A stretch of DNA of 64,000 bases from Enterocloster bolteae (lineage in GTDB: Bacteria; Bacillota; Clostridia; Lachnospirales; Lachnospiraceae). This document shows positions 18,192 to 27,945 of this stretch, in pieces (position 1 is the stretch's first letter; the number at the start of each line of letters is the position of its first letter). The position numbers and the translations under genes are program-made. The notes under the pieces are model-generated. The model worked only from the letters and a program-made list of their open reading frames with translations, was not told the DNA's origin and did no database searches. The stretch covers positions 62,001 to 126,000 of the forward strand of contig JAETNT010000002.1 of assembly GCA_021772025.1 (NCBI GenBank), in the 5' to 3' direction.

Positions 18192-18806
18192 TCAGCCCTG
18201 GCGGGAATAAACACATCCGCAGTAGTCCTGCCGGTACAGGCCATACTCCTTAGACAGTTCTACAGAACGTTTATAGCCATTCTTCTTCTTGAAATCCGAA
18301 GGAAGAAACGCCACCCCATATTCTTCTGCCAGCCGCTCTCCAATCTGATTTAGTTTATCCGCCCGTTTTAAGGGACTGATAGTCAAAGTAGTGGTAAAAT
18401 AGTCATAGCCCTCTTTTGCTGCCAGAGCCGCGGCGGCCCGAAGCCGCAGCTCATAGCATTTAAGGCACCTTTCTCCTCCCTCCGGGTCTTTCTCATGGCC
18501 CTTTATCTCCCGGTAAAAATCTTCCGGCTCATAAGGCGCGGAAACAAAACTTACAGGATGAAGAAAATCCATGGTCTCAATCAGGCGCCGCTGCTCTTTT
18601 ACCCGTTTGTTATATTCTTCTTCCGGAAAAATATTGGGATTATAGTAATATACTGTAATTTCAAAATATTGGGACAGATATTCCAGCACATAGCTGCTGC
18701 ATGGAGCGCAGCAGCTATGTAAAAACAGGCGGGGGGCCTCAGCCTCCGCCTGAAATTCTGCCAGAATTCTATCTAATTCTCTCTGATAATTTCTTTGATT
18801 CATCAT
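18192..18806 (-). CDS. queH: Epoxyqueuosine reductase QueH
   Basis: A 204-residue protein of the former DUF208 family, the non-orthologous replacement for QueG that performs the last step of queuosine tRNA modification. The diagnostic cysteines are present: S31-CCAPC (Cys32, 33 and 36), GERCLKCYELRL in the middle and DYCGCVYS at the C-terminus, expected to hold iron-sulfur cofactor and redox disulfide. It begins 6 nt after rpoD ends, so it is probably cotranscribed. Two adjacent ATGs (18806 and 18803) can serve as start; no strong ribosome site separates them. Confidence 0.88.
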   Translation of the reverse strand: MMNQRNYQRELDRILAEFQAEAEAPRLFLHSCCAPCSSYVLEYLSQYFEITVYYYNPNIFPEEEYNKRVKEQRRLIETMDFLHPVSFVSAPYEPEDFYREIKGHEKDPEGGERCLKCYELRLRAAAALAAKEGYDYFTTTLTISPLKRADKLNQIGERLAEEYGVAFLPSDFKKKNGYKRSVELSKEYGLYRQDYCGCVYSRQG

Positions 18807-18812
18807 ATTATT

Positions 18813-19937
18813 TCACAGAAAGTCCCGAATGCGTTTGCTGCGAACCGGATTTCTCAGCTTTCGCAAAGCCTTTGCTTCAATTTGACGGATTCGCTCACGG
18901 GTTACATTAAATTCCTTGCCTACTTCCTCCAAGGTTCTGGGATGACCGTCCTCCAGGCCAAACCGCAGTACAATTACCTGGCGCTCTCTTTCCTTTAAAT
19001 CTCCAAGAAGAGCGTCGATATGCTCTCTCAGCATTACCGACTCTACATTTCCTTCCGGGGTAACCACATTAGAATCGGCCACAAAATCCCCTAAATTAGA
19101 ATCATCTTCCTCGCCAATAGGAGTTTCTAAAGATGCCGGTTCTCTGGCAATCTGCATTATTTCCATAACCTTATCCTCAGACATCTCCAGAGCATCCGCA
19201 AGCTCCGGCACTGACGGCTCATAACCCAATTCCAAGGTAAGCTTACGCTGCATTTTAGACATTTTGTTAATCGTTTCCACCATATGCACCGGAACCCGGA
19301 TGGTTCTGGCCTGATCCGCCAGGGCCCTAGTCACAGACTGGCGAATCCACCAGGTCGCATATGTACTTAACTTATAACCCTTTGTATAATCGAATTTTTC
19401 CACGCCTTTAATAAGGCCGAGATTTCCCTCCTGAACCAAGTCAAGGAAGCTCATTCCTCTGCCTGTATAGCGTTTTGCGATACTGACTACGAGACGTAAG
19501 TTTGCCTCAATCAAGCGTTCTTTGGCATATTCGTCTCCCTCTGCCTTTCTTTTGGCCAGACGGAGTTCTTCATCTGCGCTTAAAAGGGGAACCGTACCAA
19601 TCTCTTTTAAGTACATCCGAACCGGATCCTCGGTTCCAATGCCCTCCAACAGATCCACAGCTTCGATATCAATATCGTCGTCGTCGCTGTCTTTCATGAA
19701 ACTGTCGTCCAAATCGTCCAGCAGAAGGGCTTCATCGCTCAGCATGGCGTCATCAATTACCGGAACCACATCTACTCCGCGGCTCTCAAGATACGTATAA
19801 ATTTGATCCATCTGCTCTGGGTTCAAACTGTCTCCTGAAAAGAAATCATTAATTTCCCCTGCATCCAAGGCATTATGCCTGGCCTTTGCATATTCCAGAA
19901 GTTTTTCCAGTTTCTGTAAAAAGTCTTTCTTTTCCAC
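18813..19937 (-). CDS. rpoD: Primary RNA polymerase sigma factor (SigA/RpoD)
   Basis: A 374-residue housekeeping sigma factor, close to the 371 of Bacillus SigA. Region 1.1 is present at the N-terminus; region 2 reads [20 protein letters not shown] and [17 protein letters not shown] with the -10-recognition helix; region 4.2 is [20 protein letters not shown] near the end. The start is GTG at 19937, with GAAAGGA about 9 nt upstream. In many Firmicutes dnaG sits directly upstream; here the upstream neighbour is a lipid kinase gene. A clear promoter lies at 19990-20018, so rpoD need not depend on upstream genes. Confidence 0.97.
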   Translation of the reverse strand: MEKKDFLQKLEKLLEYAKARHNALDAGEINDFFSGDSLNPEQMDQIYTYLESRGVDVVPVIDDAMLSDEALLLDDLDDSFMKDSDDDDIDIEAVDLLEGIGTEDPVRMYLKEIGTVPLLSADEELRLAKRKAEGDEYAKERLIEANLRLVVSIAKRYTGRGMSFLDLVQEGNLGLIKGVEKFDYTKGYKLSTYATWWIRQSVTRALADQARTIRVPVHMVETINKMSKMQRKLTLELGYEPSVPELADALEMSEDKVMEIMQIAREPASLETPIGEEDDSNLGDFVADSNVVTPEGNVESVMLREHIDALLGDLKERERQVIVLRFGLEDGHPRTLEEVGKEFNVTRERIRQIEAKALRKLRNPVRSKRIRDFL

Positions 19938-19989
19938 CTGGTAACGTCCTTTCAGTTAGCTGTAAACTAATTGTTCTAAACAACATTTT

Positions 19990-20018
19990 AGTATATAGGA
20001 AAAATTTCAATTTATCAA
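19990..20018 (-). promoter_or_regulatory. rpoD promoter
   Basis: Minus strand TTGATA (20013-20018), 17 nt, TATACT (19990-19995), about 50 nt upstream of the GTG start. Confidence 0.7.
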
Positions 20019-20053
20019 CATCTATTTTGTATTTTATGTAAGTTTATGGAGAA

Positions 20054-20956
20054 TTATGACTCCATTTCGCCGGAAATTATAATTTCCAGTCGTTTTTCCA
20101 GGTTTTCCATCGTAACATCCGTTTGACTGCCGCCAAATTCCCCGTCTAGTACCCAGTCTACAGGCTCCCTCGACATCACCTGAATTTTTCTGGTTTTAAA
20201 CTTGTAAACATAGTCGTTGGGTTCTTCCTTTAAAAACATGTAGGAGACAATATTGCTCAAATCCTTAGGCGTTTTAGGGGTTCGAATAAGCAGCACCTCA
20301 AAAAGGCCGTCATTTAACGCCACAGACTGGGTAACCAGCCCCTTAAATCCCCCTACGCTGATGGTATTGGTAACCATGCCAAAAATAAATTCATCCTCCA
20401 GCACCATTTCCTCACACTCTATCCGGCAGTAACTGCTCTTTAAAGATGACAGGCTCTTTACCCCTTCCAGCATATATGCCTGATGTCCTAAAATATTTTT
20501 CTTATCCTGGGGAGTCTGATAAGAAATCTCGGTAAAAGCGCCAAAAGCTGCAATATAAACAAAATACCTCTCTTCCCCAAACCGTCCTATGTCAATGGGA
20601 TAAAGCTTCCCCTCCACCACAGTCTGCGCCGCTTCTTTCATTTTTTTCGGAAGCATCAGACTGGAGGCGAAATCATTGGTAGAGCCTGCTGGAATATAGC
20701 CCAGGACCGGAGGGTTTTTAAGCTCCATAAGCCCGGAAACCGTTTCATTCAGAGTTCCGTCTCCGCCGCTGCAGACAACTGCCAGCGCATCTCCTCCTTG
20801 GCTGATTACCGTTTCCTTTGCGTCCCCCCGGCTCTGTGTAACATGTACCTGGACACAGTATCCTGCTTTTGTAAAAATATCTAAAATGTCTATTAGCTGG
20901 TTGCGTATCTGCTCTCTTCCTGAGCATGGATTTACAATAAAAAGAAGTTTATCCAT
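20054..20956 (-). CDS. Diacylglycerol/lipid kinase family protein (YegS/DgkB type)
   Basis: A 300-residue soluble kinase with the DAGK catalytic domain. The nucleotide loop is VCSGGDGTLNETVSG (about residues 67-81) and the second conserved segment is GYIPAGSTNDFASSL. The C-terminal half carries the beta-rich lipid-kinase domain. Family members phosphorylate diacylglycerol or related lipids at the membrane face to recycle them into phospholipid synthesis; the exact lipid cannot be told. It starts at 20956 with AGGAAAGGA upstream and follows mutY after 23 nt. Confidence 0.85.
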   Translation of the reverse strand: MDKLLFIVNPCSGREQIRNQLIDILDIFTKAGYCVQVHVTQSRGDAKETVISQGGDALAVVCSGGDGTLNETVSGLMELKNPPVLGYIPAGSTNDFASSLMLPKKMKEAAQTVVEGKLYPIDIGRFGEERYFVYIAAFGAFTEISYQTPQDKKNILGHQAYMLEGVKSLSSLKSSYCRIECEEMVLEDEFIFGMVTNTISVGGFKGLVTQSVALNDGLFEVLLIRTPKTPKDLSNIVSYMFLKEEPNDYVYKFKTRKIQVMSREPVDWVLDGEFGGSQTDVTMENLEKRLEIIISGEMES

Positions 20957-20979
20957 TCCTTTCCTTCTCTCTCATTATC

Positions 20980-22119
20980 TCACATTATTAATTTCCTATA
21001 CGCCAAAAACGCGTTTGGAAGAGGATATTTTCCCTCTAAATTCTTCTTTTCCGTAAAAAGCATGTCCGAAGTACCCCTGGCAGTCCCTTTCAGCCGAATC
21101 CGATATCCTGTCATCTCCCACTCCACATGAGAAAAAATATGCTTTGCCGCCGGAAGGGCCTCCACCGAAAGAATTTCTTCTTTTTTAAGGCAAAAAGCTT
21201 CAGGAATATCTTTTTCCTCCACCCTGCCCGGCTCGTTGGGGAGCTCATAAAGTGAGGCCAAAAGACCTGACGGCGGGCGCTTTTTCAAAGCAATCTGTCC
21301 GTCCCGTTCTAAAATAAGCACTGTAAGAGCCTCTTTTTTTCTGCCTTTTTTAGGCGCCTTCCAGGGAATCTCCCGATACAGCCCGTCCCGCCTGGCTTTG
21401 CACAGAAAGGCCAAAGGGCAGATGAGGCATTTGGGCTCTCCGTTTGGCACGCAGACCAAAGCGCCGGTTTCAATAAAAGCTTGGTTAAAATCTCCCGGAT
21501 TTTCTTGATCCATAGTCCTTTTCAATAGGCCTTCTACCCGTTTCTTAAAGGAAGGTTTCGAAATATCCGTCTTGTCTCCTAACACCCTGGCGGCAACCCG
21601 CAAAACGTTTCCGTCAACCGCCGGAACCGGTATAGAGAATGCTATGGACGCAATAGCCCCCGCCGTATAGCTTCCAATTCCCGGAAGCTTTAGGATTTTT
21701 TCAAATTCCCCCGGCATTTTTCCTCCATAGATTTCTACCAAAATTTTAGCACACTTTTGAAGATTCTTGGCCCTGCTGTAGTAGCCCAATCCTTCCCATA
21801 GCTTTAAAAGCCGTTCTTCCGAAACTTTGGCTAAGCTTTCTATGTCCGGAAGTTCCTGCAAAAAGCGCTGAAAATAAGGCTTTACCGCTTCCACCCGGGT
21901 TTGCTGAAGCATAATTTCTGAAATCCAAATTTGATAAGGGTCTTTACTGCCTCTCCAAGGAAGCGTTCTGGCATTTTGCCTATACCAGGCCAGAAGCGGG
22001 CGGTTTAAAGCCCTCAGCCGTTCTTCCTCTGAAAGTTCCTTGCTATTGTCCCGAAAAGACAAATCTTCTAAAACCTGTATGCTGTCATAAAGCTGTTTGA
22101 TAGAATCCGTCTCAGACAT
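20980..22119 (-). CDS. mutY: Adenine DNA glycosylase MutY
   Basis: A 379-residue base-excision repair enzyme removing adenine paired with 8-oxoguanine. The HhH-GPD domain shows the catalytic segment SEIMLQQTRVEAV, the helix-hairpin-helix LPGIGSYTAGAIAS and the catalytic Asp in VDGNVLRV. The [4Fe-4S] cluster ligands are CVPNGEPKCLICPLAFLC, with seven residues between the first two cysteines where most family members have six. A NUDIX-like C-terminal domain that reads 8-oxoguanine follows. The start overlaps the end of birA by 8 nt, so translation is coupled. Confidence 0.93.
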   Translation of the reverse strand: MSETDSIKQLYDSIQVLEDLSFRDNSKELSEEERLRALNRPLLAWYRQNARTLPWRGSKDPYQIWISEIMLQQTRVEAVKPYFQRFLQELPDIESLAKVSEERLLKLWEGLGYYSRAKNLQKCAKILVEIYGGKMPGEFEKILKLPGIGSYTAGAIASIAFSIPVPAVDGNVLRVAARVLGDKTDISKPSFKKRVEGLLKRTMDQENPGDFNQAFIETGALVCVPNGEPKCLICPLAFLCKARRDGLYREIPWKAPKKGRKKEALTVLILERDGQIALKKRPPSGLLASLYELPNEPGRVEEKDIPEAFCLKKEEILSVEALPAAKHIFSHVEWEMTGYRIRLKGTARGTSDMLFTEKKNLEGKYPLPNAFLAYRKLIM

Positions 22120-22921
22120 ATCCGTACATTCCCCTTACCGAAACTTCCCCGGAAAAAACCGCTTTCACCTGCCCGTCCGGCAAGGCTACCATCAGCTCTC
22201 CCTTCGATCCGATTCCCCGGCATAAGCCTGTATACTCTCCTCCCGGTTCCAGCACTTGTACCTGACGGCCCAGGTTAATCAGCTTTTCGTTATATTCTTC
22301 TTTCAAGGCCCTTAAATCCCCTGATTTTAAAAAGATCTTCCAATATTCCTCAAAAGCCGCCATTACACAACCTATGATTCTTTCCCGGTCTGCTTCTTCT
22401 CCTTTTACTTGATAAAGAGATGTTGCTACATCCCTGACCTCCTCCGGGAATTCTTTTATATTGGCATTAATTCCCATTCCTACCACTATATATTCCACCG
22501 TATCTCCCCGAGTCTGCATCTCCGTCAGGATGCCGCAGATTTTCTTTCCTCCGATTACCAGGTCGTTGGGCCATTTAATCTGACTGTCCAGACCAGTTCC
22601 CAGGCATATTCCTTTTTCTACGGCCAGAGCAGCTATCAGAGTTACCATAGAAGCCCTCTGAGGCAGGATCTCGGGACGCAGCAGCAGGCTCATCCAAATC
22701 CCTGTACCCGCCGGCGATACCCAGGCTCGCCCCCTTCTTCCCTTTCCGGCATTCTGACACTCGGAAACCACAAGAGTTCCCTCCGGCCAGCCCTCCCCGG
22801 CCAGTTTTCTGCATTGAATATTTGTGGAATCTGTTTCGAAAAATACCCTGACCCTTTTTCCGGCCCAGCCCCCTTTTATCTTTGCCAGAATGCCTTCTTC
22901 TGTAAGAACCTTATGTTTCAT
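22112..22921 (-). CDS. birA: Biotin--[acetyl-CoA-carboxylase] ligase, no DNA-binding domain
   Basis: A 269-residue biotin protein ligase. The biotinyl-AMP loop is GKGRRGRAWVSP, preceded by FFETDSTNIQCRKLA, with KWPNDLVIGGKKICGILTE forming the biotin pocket; a short C-terminal SH3-like domain follows. The start at 22921 (MKHKVLTEEG) is used because GGAGG lies 5 nt upstream; a longer frame exists but overlaps the preceding gene. There is no N-terminal winged helix, so this is a group I enzyme that cannot act as the biotin operon repressor, unlike BirA of E. coli or B. subtilis. Confidence 0.9.
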   Translation of the reverse strand: MKHKVLTEEGILAKIKGGWAGKRVRVFFETDSTNIQCRKLAGEGWPEGTLVVSECQNAGKGRRGRAWVSPAGTGIWMSLLLRPEILPQRASMVTLIAALAVEKGICLGTGLDSQIKWPNDLVIGGKKICGILTEMQTRGDTVEYIVVGMGINANIKEFPEEVRDVATSLYQVKGEEADRERIIGCVMAAFEEYWKIFLKSGDLRALKEEYNEKLINLGRQVQVLEPGGEYTGLCRGIGSKGELMVALPDGQVKAVFSGEVSVRGMYGYV

Positions 22922-22923
22922 CA

Positions 22924-23229
22924 CTACCTCCACAAACTTATGGCGCTGAGCACTGCCAAAGCGGTGAGACATAATCCTGTGAAAAACAGAAGAATTCCGC
23001 TTACCTTTTTCTTTTTACTTCTGCCGCTTTGGTCTATTTTAAAATAACCATTAACAAAGTTCAGAACTGCTGCCAAGAAAAAAATTACCGGGAACAGGGT
23101 TAAATGGGTCTCTGGATTTAAAAATGATATGACTGCCATCACTACAATAGCCAATCCGATTACAATATGTATCAGATCCAGCATAAACCGGCTGTTTTTC
23201 GACAGCTTTTTTCCGGCCCGTCCGTACAT
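22924..23229 (-). CDS. Small three-helix membrane protein of unknown function
   Basis: A 101-residue hydrophobic protein starting directly after the argF stop codon and ending 2 nt before the birA start. It has a basic N-terminus (GRAGKKLSKNSR), two close hydrophobic stretches (about residues 17-37 and 42-60), a basic loop SGRSKKKK and a third hydrophobic stretch (about 76-98). The layout matches small uncharacterised membrane proteins seen in Clostridia. It is tightly packed between argF and birA, which supports its being real, but nothing in the sequence indicates a role. Confidence 0.72.
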   Translation of the reverse strand: MYGRAGKKLSKNSRFMLDLIHIVIGLAIVVMAVISFLNPETHLTLFPVIFFLAAVLNFVNGYFKIDQSGRSKKKKVSGILLFFTGLCLTALAVLSAISLWR

Positions 23230-24222
23230 TTATACGCCTCCCAACGTAGCTGCCATCACGGCTTTAATGGTATGAATGCGGTTCTCCGCTTCATCAAATA
23301 CCTTAGACTGGCTGCTTTCAAATACCTGATCCGTTACTTCCATGTCCTGAATTCCAAAGCGCTCTCCCATTTCCTTGCCGATACTGGTCTTTAAATCGTG
23401 AAATGCAGGCAGGCAGTGAAGGAAAATAGCCTTTTCCCCCGCATTTTTCATCACATCCATAGTAACCTTGTATGGGGATAATTCCCGAATTCTCTCCTCC
23501 CATACCTCATCCGGTTCTCCCATGGACACCCAGACATCCGTATAAATTATATCTGCCCCTTTCGTTCCGCCCGTCACATCTGTTGTCAGGGTTACACTGC
23601 CTCCTGACTGTGAAGCATACTCCCGGCACAGGCTTACCAGCTCTCCATTGGGAAAATATTTCTCCGGAGCGCAGGCTGTAAAATCCATACCCATTTTGGA
23701 GCAGGCAATCATCAGAGAATTACCCATGTTATACCGGGCATCCCCCATATAGGTCAGCCGAAGGCCCTTTAATCTGCCGAAATGTTCCCGGATGGTCAAA
23801 AGATCCGCTAACATCTGAGTTGGGTGGTACTCATTAGTTAATCCGTTCCAGACCGGCACTCCTGCATATTTTGCCAGCTCTTCCACGATCTCCTGACCAT
23901 AGCCCCTGTATTCGATTCCCTCATACATCCGTCCTAAAACCCTGGCAGTATCCGCAATGCTTTCTTTCTTGCCGATTTGAGAAGCTTTTGGATCCAGATA
24001 GGTAGAGCCCATGCCCAAATCATGGGCCGCCGTTTCAAAAGAACACCTGGTCCGGGTGCTTGTCTTTTCAAAAATCAGGGCAACGTTTTTTCCCTTTAAA
24101 GTATAAGTCAGAATTCCCTTTTTCTTTTTGTCCTTTAAATCCGCCGCCAGATCCAATAAATAAGTAATCTCTTCCGGTGTATAATCTTTCAATGTCAAAA
24201 AATGTCTTCCCTTTAAATCCAT
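23230..24222 (-). CDS. argF: Ornithine carbamoyltransferase
   Basis: A 330-residue enzyme making citrulline from ornithine and carbamoyl phosphate. The carbamoyl-phosphate loop is [13 protein letters not shown], and the ornithine-side loop is [29 protein letters not shown] is also typical. An isolated argF without other arg genes nearby could be biosynthetic or catabolic (arginine deiminase pathway); no arcA or arcC is present in the window. It begins 48 nt after the patatin gene and leads the small membrane protein, birA and mutY. Confidence 0.93.
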   Translation of the reverse strand: MDLKGRHFLTLKDYTPEEITYLLDLAADLKDKKKKGILTYTLKGKNVALIFEKTSTRTRCSFETAAHDLGMGSTYLDPKASQIGKKESIADTARVLGRMYEGIEYRGYGQEIVEELAKYAGVPVWNGLTNEYHPTQMLADLLTIREHFGRLKGLRLTYMGDARYNMGNSLMIACSKMGMDFTACAPEKYFPNGELVSLCREYASQSGGSVTLTTDVTGGTKGADIIYTDVWVSMGEPDEVWEERIRELSPYKVTMDVMKNAGEKAIFLHCLPAFHDLKTSIGKEMGERFGIQDMEVTDQVFESSQSKVFDEAENRIHTIKAVMAATLGGV

Positions 24223-24270
24223 TTTCCTGTTCTCCCCTTGTTTATATCAGATTTTTGTAGATATAAAATA

Positions 24271-25422
24271 CTATATTGGCAGGCGGCTGTCAAGTGTGCC
24301 CAGCTTTTTCCGCACTTCTTTTACCAGCTCTTCTACTGTATAAATATAAAATCTCTTCAACCGCAGCTTTTTTGCCATCTCTTCCAAGACCGCCAGATAA
24401 AGCTCTTTATAGTCCCAGTCTGCTTTAAGCCGCAGCCGGTCTGCCAGATGAGGAAATATCCTCTCCGTAAAAGGCCGGTAGCCCGCCAGCTCTTCCCAGT
24501 CCTCATCTTCCAGAACCGGACGGATGTAAAGTTTTAACAGTTCCATCTCAGACAGCATCCGGTCAAAGTAATACGCCTCTGTCCCCGGAGCATAGATATA
24601 GTAGCTCCGCCCTCCAAGACCGTAAAGCATTCGTTTTGCATCAAAATATCCCAAAACCATATTTTTTCTGGCTTTTTTCTTATTAAAGTCTAAGATTCCT
24701 CCCAAATCCTGCCGGGGTGCAACCGGATAAAGCCGGACGTCCTCCGGGATCTCTAAAAAACGCTGGCTGTCCCTTCCTAAGCCGTAAATCCGCAGAACAA
24801 TAATATCTTTATACCCCTCATTCAGAAGAGGTTCAATGGGCACATTATCCACGCTTCCCCCGTCTACATACCGCTTTCCCCCCAGCTTTTCATTTTTAAA
24901 GGCCAGAAAGTAGGCGCTGGCAAGAAGCATATTTCCTATCTCTCCGTCCGGCAGGGATTTTACATCTACCAAAAGTTTTTTTCTGTCCGACAGGGAATAG
25001 GTTACCACAAACAGATCCCTGGAAGACTTCCGGATCCTTTCTTCATCTACGGTATCGGTAATCAGATTCCGAAGAGGCGTTATATCCATCCCCCTGTCGG
25101 AAAATACTTTTTTCATCATACTCAATATTTCCTGGAAATCTTCTGTGGTCAGGTTAAAGGACAGCAGCTTTTCCATAATGGAATCTTCTATATCCATTAC
25201 CTTGGAATAGGTAATGTTTTCCCAAATGTATTCTGCCTTTTCCAAGTCATCCATACACATAAGCGCGCCGTTTAACGCACCTACAGAAGCCCCGGAAATT
25301 CCCTTTATCGAAATTCCGGCTTCTTTAAGGGCTTTCCATGCACCTATCTGATAGGCACCTCTTGCGCCTCCTCCCTCCAGGACAATGCCATATTCTTTTG
25401 AACCGTCAATCTGCAGCTCCAT
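24271..25422 (-). CDS. Patatin-like phospholipase family protein
   Basis: A 383-residue cytoplasmic lipid acyl hydrolase. The oxyanion-hole motif is LEGGGARGAYQIG near the N-terminus, the nucleophile elbow is GISGASVGALNG (GxSxG), and the catalytic Asp is in VDGGSVDNVPIEP. The catalytic Ser-Asp dyad is therefore intact. The C-terminal third is charged and lacks membrane segments or a signal peptide. Bacterial members act on membrane phospholipids; the role in this organism is not known. Confidence 0.85.
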   Translation of the reverse strand: MELQIDGSKEYGIVLEGGGARGAYQIGAWKALKEAGISIKGISGASVGALNGALMCMDDLEKAEYIWENITYSKVMDIEDSIMEKLLSFNLTTEDFQEILSMMKKVFSDRGMDITPLRNLITDTVDEERIRKSSRDLFVVTYSLSDRKKLLVDVKSLPDGEIGNMLLASAYFLAFKNEKLGGKRYVDGGSVDNVPIEPLLNEGYKDIIVLRIYGLGRDSQRFLEIPEDVRLYPVAPRQDLGGILDFNKKKARKNMVLGYFDAKRMLYGLGGRSYYIYAPGTEAYYFDRMLSEMELLKLYIRPVLEDEDWEELAGYRPFTERIFPHLADRLRLKADWDYKELYLAVLEEMAKKLRLKRFYIYTVEELVKEVRKKLGTLDSRLPI

Positions 25423-25516
25423 TTTCTCCTCCTCCGCCAGTTCTTTGCCTGCTGAACGTATCCGGAAAGAATCCCGCTATATATCATAAGAGCACTTTCC
25501 TATGATATAAAAAACA

Positions 25517-25578
25517 GGCGCAAAGTGAACCCGCCGGCTCTTCCTCTCCGGGAAGTCCGTTTTACTTCACTCTGCGCC
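25517..25578 (-). terminator. Terminator after the SPFH/NfeD operon
   Basis: GGCGCAAAGTGAA (25517-25529) and TTCACTCTGCGCC (25566-25578) pair with one mismatch; on the minus strand the stem is followed by TGTTTTTTAT. The adjoining 25423-25516 shows nothing else. Confidence 0.8.
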
Positions 25579-25621
25579 AGCTCCTTCTGCATCAGGATTT
25601 ACATAACGGAATCGTTATGGA

Positions 25622-26560
25622 TCATTTTACATCCCCTTCTGCCTTCTTGGCAATCTCCGTCATAGAAGTAACCAGTCCGGCCAGTCCCTGGATCTCAGAC
25701 GGAATAATAATCTTGGTAGCCCGTCCATTGGCCGCCGCCTGAAACGCCTCTAAGCTCTTTAACTGAAGAACCGATGTATCCGCCCCTGCTTCTTTAATAA
25801 ACCGAATGCCGTCTGCCTGGGCCTGCTGAATCTTTAAAATCGCTTCCGCCTGGCCTTCTGCCTCCTTGATTCTCTTCTCCTTTTCCGCCTCAGCCCGGAG
25901 AATAGCAGCCTGCTTATCTGCCTCCGCATCCAAAATTGCAGATTCTTTCTTACCTTCCGCTACCAGAACCGTAGACTTTTTCTCTCCTTCTGCACGAAGG
26001 ATGGCCTCACGGCGCTCCCGCTCTGCCTTCATCTGTTTCTCCATGGCATCCTGAATGGCAGCCGGGGGAATGATATTCTTCAGTTCCACGCGGTTTACTT
26101 TAATGCCCCAGGGATCTGTTGCAATATCCAGAGATGCCCGCATCTTGGCATTAATGGTTTCTCTGGAGGTCAGAGTCTGATCCAGTTCCATCTCACCGAT
26201 AATATTCCTAAGGGTAGTAGCGGTCAGGTTTTCAATAGCCATAATGGGATTTTCTACGCCGTAAGCATACAGCTTGGGATCGGTAATCTGGAAAAATACA
26301 ACAGTATCAATCCGCATGGTAACATTATCCTTGGTAATAACAGGCTGAGGCGGAAAGTCCGCTACCTGTTCCTTTAAATTTACTCTCTTTGCCACCCGCT
26401 CGATAATCGGTATCTTAAAGTTCAGACCGGTGGACCAGGTTGTCTGGTAAGCGCCCAGCCGCTCCACAACTACTGCCTGAGCCTGCGGTACAATCTTTAT
26501 GCAGGATGCCAGCACAATCAGTACGATCAGTAATAGTATTACCACTAAAATAATTCCCAT
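25622..26560 (-). CDS. SPFH/band-7 (stomatin-like, QmcA type) membrane protein
   Basis: A 312-residue protein with one N-terminal membrane segment (about residues 3-22) and the SPFH domain (VVVERLGAYQTTWSTGLNFK, TVVFFQITDPKLYAYGV). A long charged coiled coil follows, rich in AEGEKKSA and AEAEKEKRIKEAEGQ repeats (about residues 185-250), and then an Ala/Gln-rich tail. Such proteins oligomerise into cage-like membrane microdomain scaffolds. It lies 11 nt downstream of an NfeD-type gene, the classical partner arrangement. Confidence 0.9.
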   Translation of the reverse strand: MGIILVVILLLIVLIVLASCIKIVPQAQAVVVERLGAYQTTWSTGLNFKIPIIERVAKRVNLKEQVADFPPQPVITKDNVTMRIDTVVFFQITDPKLYAYGVENPIMAIENLTATTLRNIIGEMELDQTLTSRETINAKMRASLDIATDPWGIKVNRVELKNIIPPAAIQDAMEKQMKAERERREAILRAEGEKKSTVLVAEGKKESAILDAEADKQAAILRAEAEKEKRIKEAEGQAEAILKIQQAQADGIRFIKEAGADTSVLQLKSLEAFQAAANGRATKIIIPSEIQGLAGLVTSMTEIAKKAEGDVK

Positions 26561-26571
26561 AACTTTTCCTC

Positions 26572-27006
26572 CTACCGGGCATCCTCCGCTACAATCAGTT
26601 TGACGCCTCGAATCTCTTTAACAGTTACAATGGTGCCTTCCTTTAATATCAGATCATCCCGGACACTTCTGGCCGTCCACTCCTGGCCGTTGATGACCGC
26701 AGCCCCGGTGGCATTTAAATTATCCACCGCAGCCGTAACTTTGGCCTGCTTTCCTACCAGGCTTTCCGCATTGGTCTTGGTAACAGCACCGTTTACGAAT
26801 TTCTTTGCAAAGGGCCTGACTAAAATCAGGACTGCAAAGGATACGATTACAAAGACCACCAGCTGCGCTTCTGTCCCTACGCCGGTAAAACTCAGGGCAA
26901 AGGACACCAAAGCGCCTGCTGCAAACCATATGGTAGTCAGAGCCATGGTGGCTATCTCAATGCCCAGCAAGACTACAAATATAACCAGCCACATAATCGG
27001 TGTCAT
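26572..27006 (-). CDS. NfeD-family membrane protein
   Basis: A 144-residue short NfeD protein: three to four hydrophobic helices in the first 75 residues (MWLVIFVVLLGIEIATMAL onward), then the soluble OB-fold domain (about 80-142, SLVGKQAKVTAAVDN, VNGQEW-type loop INGQEWTAR, GTIVTVKEI). It lacks the protease domain of long NfeD forms. It is the upstream partner of the SPFH protein and probably anchors or assembles with it. Confidence 0.88.
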   Translation of the reverse strand: MTPIMWLVIFVVLLGIEIATMALTTIWFAAGALVSFALSFTGVGTEAQLVVFVIVSFAVLILVRPFAKKFVNGAVTKTNAESLVGKQAKVTAAVDNLNATGAAVINGQEWTARSVRDDLILKEGTIVTVKEIRGVKLIVAEDAR

Positions 27007-27074
27007 AGTTTCCGCCCCTTTCTCTTTTTATGTATTTTTATTATACGCTAAGTATTGTTATTATACCATATAAA

Positions 27075-27102
27075 AGCCGCCAATACAACTGCACCGGCGG
27101 CT
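27075..27102 (-). terminator. Possible terminator after the rRNA methyltransferase gene
   Basis: AGCCGCC (27075-27081) pairs with GGCGGCT (27096-27102), followed on the minus strand by TTTTATAT. The stem is short, so termination may be partial. Confidence 0.5.
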
Positions 27103-27143
27103 CCAATTCTTACATTTTTATAAACAATTTGACAATATCTTGT

Positions 27144-27944
27144 CTATTCTCTGACTCTACGCCGCTGTCTGGCGGCTTCAAACATGAGAACAGAAGCAGC
27201 CACGGCAGCATTTAAAGATTCTACCTGCCCCAGCATGGGAATCCGGATATAATCATCCGCAAGAGCGGCGGCTTCTTTTGTCAGTCCCCTGGCCTCATTT
27301 CCGATTAAAAAACCGCAAGGGCCGGTAAAATCTTCTTGATCATAGGAGTTCTTTCCATTTAAGTGAGCGGCGTACAGACGAATCCCTTTTCTTTTCATAC
27401 CCTTTAGTGCGCTGCAAAGATCCTCTGTATAAACAAAAGGCACACGGAACACGGACCCCATGGTGGAACGAATTACCTTGGGGTTGTAAATATCCACCGT
27501 ATTCTTATCCATAAGGATTCCTGTAACTCCCGCTCCTTCCCCAGCCCGAAGTATAGTTCCCAGATTGCCCGGATCCTGAATGTTTTCCAGTATCATTACG
27601 CAGGCAGGACAATTCCCTTCCGCCCTGCCGGTTACTTCCTCAAGAGTCCAGTTTTTCCGGCGTACTACTGCCAGGATCCCCTGGGGGGTCTGAGTGTCCG
27701 CCATCGCTTTCATCACGGCATCAGACACTATCTCACAGGGATATTTCAGAAAGCCTTCCGTCTCCGCTCTTTCTGCCTCTAAAAATGTTTCTGTCACATA
27801 GAGAGCTTTCATCTCATCCCCGGGAATCTCCCGGCAGATCCGCAGTCCTTCTACTACGTAAACTCCCTCTTCCCGTCTGGCTTTCCCCTTTTTTACCAGA
27901 TTCTGGACATATTTTACCTGTTGGTTTTTCACGCTGCTAATCAT
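27144..27944 (-). CDS. TrmH/SpoU-family RNA 2'-O-methyltransferase (RlmB-like)
   Basis: A 266-residue SPOUT methyltransferase. An N-terminal substrate-binding domain (KYVQNLVKKGKARREEG, VVEGLRICREI) precedes the knotted catalytic domain with motif 1 ILENIQDPGNLGTILRAGEG, motif 2 LIGNEARGLTKEA and motif 3 IPMLGQVESLNAAVAASVL. These are the SAM-binding and dimer segments of the family. The rRNA or tRNA target is not specified by the sequence; adjacent genes do not help. It starts 1 nt after nadE ends. Confidence 0.9.
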   Translation of the reverse strand: MISSVKNQQVKYVQNLVKKGKARREEGVYVVEGLRICREIPGDEMKALYVTETFLEAERAETEGFLKYPCEIVSDAVMKAMADTQTPQGILAVVRRKNWTLEEVTGRAEGNCPACVMILENIQDPGNLGTILRAGEGAGVTGILMDKNTVDIYNPKVIRSTMGSVFRVPFVYTEDLCSALKGMKRKGIRLYAAHLNGKNSYDQEDFTGPCGFLIGNEARGLTKEAAALADDYIRIPMLGQVESLNAAVAASVLMFEAARQRRRVRE

Positions 27945-27945
27945 G

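Noticed and set aside
22409-23047. Plus-strand open frame of 212 codons opposite birA
   Set aside because: Antisense shadow; runs across two good minus-strand genes without coding character.
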